DNA of 64,000 nucleotides, taken from NCBI GenBank assembly GCA_031292355.1, contig JARLHI010000003.1, positions 434,001 through 498,000 on the forward strand. The letters are read 5' to 3'. This DNA comes from Candidatus Obscuribacterales bacterium (GTDB lineage: Bacteria; Cyanobacteriota; Vampirovibrionia; Obscuribacterales; Obscuribacteraceae). Positions 29,248-35,801 of this stretch are shown here, piece by piece (positions within the stretch are counted from its first letter, which is position 1; every line of letters begins with the position of its first letter). Under the pieces are notes generated by a model, which was not told where the DNA came from, made no database searches, and saw only the letters and a program-made list of their open reading frames with translations. The position numbers and the translations under genes are program-made.

Positions 29248-29277
29248 ATGTCCAAAAAATGCTGGTCTGCGTATACA
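29248..29277 (+). promoter_or_regulatory. Sigma70-type promoter for the 788-aa protein
   Basis: ATGTCC (29248-29253), an 18-base spacer, and TATACA (29272-29277), starting directly after the stop of the previous gene. This is the third member of the promoter set of this cluster, with a predicted leader of about 45 bases. Confidence 0.6.
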
Positions 29278-29300
29278 TAAAATTATTGAAACACGCAGAC
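29265..29300. repeat. Perfect 8-base inverted repeat overlapping a -10 box
   Basis: GTCTGCGT (29265-29272) and ACGCAGAC (29293-29300) with a 20-base loop. The left arm overlaps the start of the -10 box of the 788-aa gene and the right arm sits just past the predicted start point. It looks like an operator or a 5-prime hairpin. Confidence 0.5.
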
Positions 29301-29328
29301 TAGAACAAAGAATCGAAAGGGTACGCAT

Positions 29329-31695
29329 ATGACTGACGCAAAGCCAGCCGCAAGAAACGAAACATCTGATGCCGCAGCTTTACTTGCCCATGCTGCTGAT
29401 AGTCCGGCTGACAAAGCTGTGACCAAATTTCGAGCCGAAGCTGCGACTGAAAAAACGGGCATTAAGCCAGGACCTAAAAGCGAACCGATAAACTGGCGCA
29501 GTGAGTTGCAAAATGCGACAACCGAAATCAAAAAACTCGAGCAATTAAAAACTGGCGATCCAGCTTCAGCCAAAGAACGGCACGAACTAATTGATTCCAT
29601 CGACAAGCATTTTCAAAAAGCACTGCCTCTGGTGCGACAGGATGCCACATCTGCCGATAGTGAGCTTCTCATCAATGTGGCCAGAGCTACAGTTTCCGAC
29701 AAAGACTTCAAAAGTTTCAAAGTCAATGGTAAAACCATAAATCCAGAAACGACAAAAATTGACGACATCCATAATGCCATCTTAAACGCTCCTGATGAAG
29801 CCACACGCAAGCAGCTAAGCAGGCTTGGTATTCTGGCTGAAAATCGTGATGTAGCAATGACTCAGGTAGATGAGAGTTACTGGAAAAGCAAAGCGCCGAT
29901 GATGGCAGCTCTGGACTATGCTAATTTTTTGGTCAAGCATAAAGACGGAATAACTCAAGATAGCAAGGGCAATGCTTTTAGCGCTGGCGAGATCTTGAAC
30001 GCATCGATGACTCAAGAAATGGCCGCAAGTCCACAAGGTAAAGAAATCATGCGCCTGGCCGCCGATTCTATGGCCAGTCACCAAAATCTGCTCATACCGT
30101 CGGAAAAAAATCCGATGCTCGCATTGCAGGAAGCAATGTCTGGACAATGCGAACCCAAAGTTGCTATGGCTAAGCTGCAGCAAGCGTCAGAGCTGGCGAA
30201 GGACAAATACTTCGATCCCGAAAATTTAAAAAAACAAATTGACGCTGCCAAAAATGATCACAGTCCTGAAGGACCCGGAAAATTGGCCGCGCTACAAAGT
30301 TTTACACACGCAAGAGCCCTGTCTGAAGCTTATCTCGGCGCAGCTGAAGTCCAACAAACAAACGGCAACAGTGCTGAAGCTTTCGGTCACCTTCTCAATG
30401 CAGCCAAAGACCCGGTCGCTGCAGAGTCGCTCAGAGACGGGCAAGGCCACGCAATTTATAATCAGCTTTTATTGAAAGCAATGTCTGGCGGTGAGCACAA
30501 TCTGCAAACTGCTGCTCTGGCTTACAACACAACTCACAATGAAACAGCCGATCACGCCGCTAAATACGGACAGTTGATGCAAGCCAAAGACTATGACGGT
30601 GCAGCAAAAGAACTAAAGCTAGCAAGTGCCAGCGCGGACGAGACAATCAAGAACGCCAAAGCAATCAAAGACACTATTGGCGACGAAAACGGCAAAAAAA
30701 TCAAAGATGAATATGATGCCCTCAATCAAAAAGTAGCAAATAAGGAGACTTTAAAACCAGAAGAACAAGCCATGCTTCAGGCTCTTAGTCCCTATGTCGA
30801 GGCACAAAAGTATGAATCACAAGCGATGTTCAGCAAAGCTAAACTCGATATGGCTGGAGACAATCACAATGCAGCCGTTGCCCAGCTGGAAGCACTGCAA
30901 AAATTAGATCCGGCCTTTGTCTCGAGCAAAGAGAATCAAAAAGACTTTGATGATATTCTAAAATCGGCCAAAGATGGCGCTGAATACGATAACGCTGGAT
31001 TCTTGGGTAAAGCCTGGATTAACATTGAAAACGCTCCAGGTCGTGCCTGGGAGTTTGCCAAAGAACATGAACGAATGGTAGCAGGGGTAGCAGCGCTTGG
31101 TGCTGCTGCGGTGATTACATTTGGTACTGCAGGATTAGGAGCACCAATAGCGATCGGTTTGGGTGTAGTCGGCGGCACGCTAATTGGCACCGCAGCTGGT
31201 GCAGGAACCGAGTTAGCCAGCGGCAGAAAAGACAACTTTTTAAGTGCAGCAGAAGACGTTGCTCCGTCAGCTTTAGCCGGTGGAGTGACCGGTGCTTTAC
31301 TAGTGGGATTGCCAGCTGTAGGAGCCGGCGGAGCTCTCGATTTCGGCACGGGACGAGCAGCCATTTTTGCCGCTAATTCGCTCAAAGGTTCATTAATTGC
31401 CGCGCCACTGAGCTTGAACAATGCTTATGAAAATTATCAATCCGGTAAAGACAAAAATTTAGCCTCTGCCGCCTTTGACTTTGCCTCTACGGATTTATCC
31501 TGGGGAATAGGCGGTGGTTTGATGAAAACTCCAGGAATTGCAGCAAAAATTGCCAGTCCTCTCTGGCTGGTTGGCTCAAGCGTGGGTGGCAACGCTGGGA
31601 ACTACTATTTAAACCGTCTGCCGCTATCGGCTCGTTTTGATAAAAACTCAGTGACCTTGCCTGATGCAACTGAAACGCCCCAACCTGAACAATAA
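29329..31695 (+). CDS. Large helical protein with C-terminal glycine-zipper region, cluster member C
   Basis: 788 residues with a single Cys, family not recognised. Residues 1-560 are predominantly helical with TPR-like spacing (SYWKSKAPMMAALDYANFLV, HNAAVAQLEALQKLDPAFVS). They include DSKGNAFSAGEILNAS (about 211), which matches the Gly-x-x-[YF]-[TS] motif of the two preceding proteins. From about 580 it turns hydrophobic and very Gly/Ala-rich (MVAGVAALGAAAVITFGTAG, then GVVGGTLIGTAAGAG, ALAGGVTGALLVGLPAVGAG), a likely membrane-inserting region. It starts at an ATG with AAAGGG upstream. Promoter style, gene order and the shared motif tie it to the two paralogs. No function is assigned. Confidence 0.8.
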   Translation: MTDAKPAARNETSDAAALLAHAADSPADKAVTKFRAEAATEKTGIKPGPKSEPINWRSELQNATTEIKKLEQLKTGDPASAKERHELIDSIDKHFQKALPLVRQDATSADSELLINVARATVSDKDFKSFKVNGKTINPETTKIDDIHNAILNAPDEATRKQLSRLGILAENRDVAMTQVDESYWKSKAPMMAALDYANFLVKHKDGITQDSKGNAFSAGEILNASMTQEMAASPQGKEIMRLAADSMASHQNLLIPSEKNPMLALQEAMSGQCEPKVAMAKLQQASELAKDKYFDPENLKKQIDAAKNDHSPEGPGKLAALQSFTHARALSEAYLGAAEVQQTNGNSAEAFGHLLNAAKDPVAAESLRDGQGHAIYNQLLLKAMSGGEHNLQTAALAYNTTHNETADHAAKYGQLMQAKDYDGAAKELKLASASADETIKNAKAIKDTIGDENGKKIKDEYDALNQKVANKETLKPEEQAMLQALSPYVEAQKYESQAMFSKAKLDMAGDNHNAAVAQLEALQKLDPAFVSSKENQKDFDDILKSAKDGAEYDNAGFLGKAWINIENAPGRAWEFAKEHERMVAGVAALGAAAVITFGTAGLGAPIAIGLGVVGGTLIGTAAGAGTELASGRKDNFLSAAEDVAPSALAGGVTGALLVGLPAVGAGGALDFGTGRAAIFAANSLKGSLIAAPLSLNNAYENYQSGKDKNLASAAFDFASTDLSWGIGGGLMKTPGIAAKIASPLWLVGSSVGGNAGNYYLNRLPLSARFDKNSVTLPDATETPQPEQ

Positions 31696-31766
31696 GGTCT
31701 CCTTTGTAGCGGTCTTTTAAGCCAGTTCGGCAGTGAAAGCCTGACCGAGCTTCATTTGGCGGCTCA

Positions 31767-31809
31767 TTTACTTTTGATTATTCGCCATTGGTCAACAATC
31801 AAAGTAAAC
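31767..31809. repeat. Long imperfect palindrome upstream of the glycosyltransferase
   Basis: TTTACTTTTGATT on the left and AATCAAAGTAAAC on the right pair over about 12 bases with one extra T. An inner CCATTGG continues the symmetry. It lies 8 bases before the ATG of the next gene. It could be an operator or a stem that controls translation. No T-run follows, so it is not a standard terminator. Confidence 0.4.
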
Positions 31810-31816
31810 TTAGGCA

Positions 31817-32632
31817 ATGGTTGAACTATCAGTTGTTATCCCTGCATATAACGAAGAGAAGCGCTTGCCAAGCACTTTAGAGTCTGTGCATGCGTTTTTA
31901 AGCTCCACAGAGCGGGATTTCGAGATTATCGTCGTCAACGACGGCAGTAAAGACAAGACCTGTGCTGTCGTTGAAGAATTTGCCACCCATCATGACGGTG
32001 TGCGCCTGCTCACTTATGAAACAAATAAGGGCAAAGGACACGCAGTTCGCATCGGCATGCTTGCAGCAAACGGACAAAACGTTTTGTTCAATGATGCCGA
32101 TGGTGCCTCACCCATAGAAGAAGTAGTGAAATTAGAAAAGGCAATAGCTGAAGGCGCTTCAGTGGCAATTGGTTCGAGAGCTAAACCGGATGAAACTCGC
32201 AAAGTCAACGCTCTTGCACTTCGAAAATTTATCGGCAATTCGTTCAACACAATTGTCAAAACGCTTGTCTTAGATGGTATCTACGATACGCAATGCGGCT
32301 TTAAGCTATTCACAAACGAAGCCGCTCAAGAGATTTTTTCAGTCGCTCAAGAAGATGGATTTGCTTTTGACGTTGAACTTTTATACATCGCTAAAGTAAG
32401 AGGGTATAAAACATCTGAGGTTGCTATCAACTGGTCGAACGTCGAAGGTTCAAAAATCAACGTCGTTGTCGATTCAATGAAAATGTTTGGCGAACTTCTG
32501 AGAATTTCTCTTAGATCACGAATCGGCAAATACAAAGCCTCCAATGCCCCCATTACCAAGCAAACTCTTAAACTGATCAATCGCGAGAACACATCTTGCT
32601 CTAATGAGTCTTGCGAACACACACATCACTAA
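31817..32632 (+). CDS. GT2 glycosyltransferase, DPM1/dolichyl-phosphate-glucose-synthase-like
   Basis: 271 residues, GT-A fold family 2. LSVVIPAYNEEKRLPSTLES begins the fold, then IIVVNDGSKDKT, the acidic NDADGAS (DxD equivalent), AIGSRAKPDETR and DTQCGFKLF, as in polyprenyl-phosphate sugar synthases (Alg5/DPM1). These transfer a sugar from a nucleotide donor to a polyprenyl phosphate at the inner membrane. Here there is no C-terminal membrane span. The tail instead ends in Cys/His (TSCSNESCEHTHH), which could bind metal. It is 15 bases ahead of a multi-spanning protein that may use the lipid-linked sugar. Sugar identity unknown. Confidence 0.88.
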   Translation: MVELSVVIPAYNEEKRLPSTLESVHAFLSSTERDFEIIVVNDGSKDKTCAVVEEFATHHDGVRLLTYETNKGKGHAVRIGMLAANGQNVLFNDADGASPIEEVVKLEKAIAEGASVAIGSRAKPDETRKVNALALRKFIGNSFNTIVKTLVLDGIYDTQCGFKLFTNEAAQEIFSVAQEDGFAFDVELLYIAKVRGYKTSEVAINWSNVEGSKINVVVDSMKMFGELLRISLRSRIGKYKASNAPITKQTLKLINRENTSCSNESCEHTHH

Positions 32633-32647
32633 GTGAAAGTTGGCTAA

Positions 32648-34294
32648 ATGACCGCAAATATTGCTGAAAGCAAACCAAAGCAGACGCCTTTGCCAGATGT
32701 TGGCGACATCATTTTCTTTTTGATGATGTATATCATGTTGTTTTTGCGTCCGAGCTTTGTTTTTGGAGACGGCTCCACAGGATGGCATATCTTCACCGGC
32801 AAAATGATTCTTGAATCGGCCAATCATGCTATTCCAACTACAGATTTTATGACTTACGGCATTCATGCAGGCAAACCATGGGTCGCCTATGAATGGCTTT
32901 CAGACCTGGTTATGGCTACTTTAGTTCAGCTTGGTGGCATGAATTTGCTCGCTGTGTTTGTCAGTGGTGCCATTGCCTTGCTTTTTTTATTGCTCTACGA
33001 ACGTTGTCGCCAGGAAGGCAGTCACTTTGTCACCGCTCTTGTGATAACCGTACTTGGTGCCCTCACCTCATCGATTCACTGGCTTGCCCGTCCGCATTTG
33101 TTTACTTTTTTCGGTGTCTATATTTTCGCGACAATCCTTGAAGACCGTTATCGCGACCGAATCAAAGGCGTGCGGTTTTTCTTACCGCTAGCTTTGTTCA
33201 TGCTTATCTGGGCTAATGCACACCCCGGATTTATTGTCGGCTTTGCCATGATTGGTCTTTATTTAGTCTGTTCAATTATAAACTTCACCATCTTTTCAGA
33301 CGCACAAACCCGCGCGCTCAGTTCCGCAAAGATACGCGACAACGCCATAGCTCTTGCGATTACCGGTGTGGCTACATTAGCCAATCCTTACGGCATCAAG
33401 CTTTACTCTTATCTATCGCACTATCTTAAAACCAGTCAAGCGATACTTGCAGCCACCCAAGAGTATCTGTCGCCGAATTTCCATAGCGACTTTGCTCCAG
33501 TTTGTCTTGCTTTGCTTTTTGGCATATTTGCATTTTCATTGACAGCCAGTCTCAAGAGACTTTCCATGCCTAGGTTTTTGTTGTGCCTGGTTTTTGCTTT
33601 TCTGGCGTTGACTGCCGTGCGACATATGCCTCTGTTTGTGATCGTTGTGCTGCCAGCCATCGCTCAATTATTTTCCTCTGTTAAACCGATCACCACAATC
33701 AACTTGGGTGAAAGTGCACCAGAACCCGTGCCTGCAACATGGTGGCAGAACCTGGTGGCGAAGCTCAAAGAAGTAGGCGAAGGGTTCGCTGAAAATGAGG
33801 CGATTTGTCAAATGCACCTGGTGCCGATTTTGACTATTTTAGTTTTTTCACTGGCTTCTATTTTTGGCCATGGCAATTTCCTGCTCGGCAGTCTGGCATC
33901 AGACTTTGATACCGATGGATTGCCCGGACAAAAAATGCTCTCCTATATCACTGAAAAAGAACGAAGCGGCGAACTCAAGCCTGACGCCGGACTCAATTAT
34001 GATAACTGGGGCGGCTTTCTCCGCTTACGTCTTTACGATAGGGAACATCCTTTGAATTCACGCGTGTTCATCGACGACCGGGCTGATTTTTACGGCGACA
34101 AATATTACCAGGATTATGCTGTAGTTAGTCAGGCTTTGCCAGGCTATCAAAACGTGCTAGACAAAAACAAAATTAACTGGATAATTTTCCCAGCGAACAG
34201 CAGGCTAGGAGCCATTCTCAAAGGCAGTCCCGATTGGACTCTCGCTCAGAAAGACGCAGCGTCATATTTACTCGTGCGCAAAACCGCACTGTAA
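32648..34294 (+). CDS. Multi-spanning membrane protein, glycosyltransferase-C-like
   Basis: 548 residues with about ten hydrophobic spans (IIFFLMMYIMLFLRPSFVFG, LLAVFVSGAIALLFLLLY, FLLCLVFAFLALTAVRH). The first loop (GWHIFTGKMILESANHAIP, then WVAYEWLSD) resembles the periplasmic loop of the Dol-P-Man-type transferases and related uncharacterised membrane proteins. The C-terminal ~140 residues form a soluble domain (NYDNWGGFLRLRLYD, RVFIDDRADFYGDKYYQDY). The adjacent DPM1-like gene fits a lipid-linked sugar donor/acceptor pair, so a GT-C role is a reasonable inference. No proven catalytic motif can be assigned by eye. Confidence 0.75.
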   Translation: MTANIAESKPKQTPLPDVGDIIFFLMMYIMLFLRPSFVFGDGSTGWHIFTGKMILESANHAIPTTDFMTYGIHAGKPWVAYEWLSDLVMATLVQLGGMNLLAVFVSGAIALLFLLLYERCRQEGSHFVTALVITVLGALTSSIHWLARPHLFTFFGVYIFATILEDRYRDRIKGVRFFLPLALFMLIWANAHPGFIVGFAMIGLYLVCSIINFTIFSDAQTRALSSAKIRDNAIALAITGVATLANPYGIKLYSYLSHYLKTSQAILAATQEYLSPNFHSDFAPVCLALLFGIFAFSLTASLKRLSMPRFLLCLVFAFLALTAVRHMPLFVIVVLPAIAQLFSSVKPITTINLGESAPEPVPATWWQNLVAKLKEVGEGFAENEAICQMHLVPILTILVFSLASIFGHGNFLLGSLASDFDTDGLPGQKMLSYITEKERSGELKPDAGLNYDNWGGFLRLRLYDREHPLNSRVFIDDRADFYGDKYYQDYAVVSQALPGYQNVLDKNKINWIIFPANSRLGAILKGSPDWTLAQKDAASYLLVRKTAL

Positions 34295-34310
34295 TCCAAC
34301 AGGTCCGCTT

Positions 34311-34649
34311 TCAGTGCTGACGGCGAAAAACGACAACTGCAGATGATGCCAGGGCAAAAGATGCAGCCAGTTCAACCAACCACAAAGTCCAGTTAACTTC
34401 TAGATATTCACTTGTTTCGGCTTGTTGAAAGGGCTGCTTACTGATTTGCCACCAAGGCCGAAACCCCGCTGAGCGATACGTCTTTAAATTGTCCTGTGTG
34501 GCGAAAGCGCAGACATCATTCCATGGTGGTACCACAATTACGGTCGCCAGAAATAAGACGCCGATAAAAGCAGCGACAAGATGTCCTTTGTTCATGCCAG
34601 ATCTAAACATATCCTGAGCAACCCAACCGAAATCGTTGTGCCAGCGCAA
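34311..34649 (-). CDS. Small two-span membrane protein, unknown
   Basis: 112 residues from a TTG preceded by AGGAG/GGAGAG; an internal ATG at 34595 would give 94 residues. Two hydrophobic segments are visible: HLVAAFIGVLFLATVIVVPP and LWLVELAASFALASSAVVVF, with a hydrophilic 45-residue loop that is rich in Trp and Gln between them. No family recognised. The gene is convergent with the preceding membrane protein (17 bases apart). Reality is supported by the spans and the ribosome site; the start is uncertain. Confidence 0.5.
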   Translation of the reverse strand: MRWHNDFGWVAQDMFRSGMNKGHLVAAFIGVLFLATVIVVPPWNDVCAFATQDNLKTYRSAGFRPWWQISKQPFQQAETSEYLEVNWTLWLVELAASFALASSAVVVFRRQH

Positions 34650-34666
34650 ATCTCTCCACTCCTAAG

Positions 34667-34697
34667 CTTTCACCCTTTCGTGAAATACTTGTGAAAG
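34667..34697. repeat. CTTTCAC/GTGAAAG dyad upstream of the small membrane protein
   Basis: CTTTCAC (34667-34673) and GTGAAAG (34691-34697) form a perfect 7-base inverted repeat, with a third TTTC-GT-GAAA inside (34676-34685). It lies between suhB-like and the small membrane protein gene. Operator-like, unproven. Confidence 0.35.
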
Positions 34698-34724
34698 AAC
34701 GATGAAGACTTGGTAAAGACCCGT

Positions 34725-35552
34725 TTACAGCGAACGGCTGACCTTTAGCGCCGTTACAACCTGATCGTGAACAAGTTGGTTCGTCGCCAGAATGTGACCA
34801 GAGGCAAAATCGAGCGGACCATTTTCCAGATTCGACACCTGACCTCCAGCTTCATTGACCATTAAACTGCCGGCAGCCACATCCCACGGCGCAAGCTTCA
34901 TCTCCCAGAATCCATCCAGTCGTCCGCAGGCGACAAAACATAGATCCAGAGCAGCCGAGCCATCTCGTCTGACACCATGAGAGAAATTGGTGACGTGAGT
35001 GAACGGTTCCATGTTTTTATGTTTCGAGGTCGCAGTATCAGCAGGAAATCCAGTGGCAAGAAGACTCGCGGCCAGGTCATCAATGTTAGAAACTCTTATC
35101 GGCTCGTTATTAAGAAATGCGCCGCGCCCTTTTTGTGCGAAAAACAACTCATTGTTGGTTGGGTTTAGAACAACGCCTATCTGCATTTCACCGTCAATTT
35201 CTAGACCGATCGAAACAGCAAAAAAAGGATATGCGTGGGTGAAATTAGTTGTGCCGTCGAGAGGATCGATCAACCAGCGGCGACTGGGATCAAATTTGTT
35301 TGCCTGAGCACCCTCAGCTTGACCGCCACCTTCTTCAGCCAGAATAGTGTCATTGGGAAATGCACTGCGAATGATTTCAATAATTATTGCTTCAGAGCCC
35401 TTATCTACATCTGTTACTATGTTGTAAGCACTCTTATAGTCGATTTGTCTAATCTGACCGACTCGGCTCGCTATAAATTTGGCTGCTTCGCTTGCGGCTT
35501 TAAGGGCAATTTCTCGGGATTTATCGAGATCCTTGTTTTTTGCGTCAGACAT
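34725..35552 (-). CDS. Inositol-monophosphatase family protein (SuhB/CysQ-like)
   Basis: 275 residues. A Mg-dependent, Li-sensitive-type phosphatase with all family motifs: ILAEEGGGQAEGAQ for the first metal Glu, WLIDPLDGTTNFTHAYPFFA for the DPLDGT motif, and APWDVAAGSLMVNEAGGQVS for the WDxAAG motif. Substrates in the family range from inositol phosphates to fructose bisphosphate, PAP or histidinol phosphate, and the motifs do not separate them. Cytoplasmic. It is preceded on its own strand by a 9-base tandem array. The ATG has only a weak GGAA upstream. Confidence 0.9.
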   Translation of the reverse strand: MSDAKNKDLDKSREIALKAASEAAKFIASRVGQIRQIDYKSAYNIVTDVDKGSEAIIIEIIRSAFPNDTILAEEGGGQAEGAQANKFDPSRRWLIDPLDGTTNFTHAYPFFAVSIGLEIDGEMQIGVVLNPTNNELFFAQKGRGAFLNNEPIRVSNIDDLAASLLATGFPADTATSKHKNMEPFTHVTNFSHGVRRDGSAALDLCFVACGRLDGFWEMKLAPWDVAAGSLMVNEAGGQVSNLENGPLDFASGHILATNQLVHDQVVTALKVSRSL

Positions 35553-35558
35553 AAGACT

Positions 35559-35594
35559 TTAGATTCCTTAGATGCTTTAGATGCTTTAGATGCT
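35559..35594. repeat. Tandem 9-base repeat, four units
   Basis: Three exact TTAGATGCT units (35568-35594) and one degenerate TTAGATTCC unit (35559-35567) just upstream of the suhB-like start. On the minus strand the degenerate unit supplies the only SD-like GGAA. Unit number could vary between strains. Confidence 0.7.
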
Positions 35595-35801
35595 GTGTTG
35601 TAAAGGTTTGCTCGCAAATGGCATGCGACAAGAACAGCTAAACAGGCGGCAGCTTGCAGTATACCAGCTAAAAATTGGCAAAGAAAACGCGCCAGGTGCA
35701 TCTGCAGCAAATAAGAATCTTTAACGGGCAGCAGTCATTGATTGACGGGCTCTAAGCGCTAAGATTACTCTTGGTTTTCAGTCACATAAAGGGGTTTTGT
35801 A

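Noticed and set aside
30936..31421. 161-codon minus-strand frame rich in Pro/Ala
   Set aside because: It is the complement of the Gly/Ala-rich part of the 788-aa gene; such composition creates long antisense frames.
35553..35801. T-box riboswitch upstream of ileS
   Set aside because: No T-box consensus or specifier loop with an Ile codon could be identified, and no terminator hairpin with a T-run lies before the gene.
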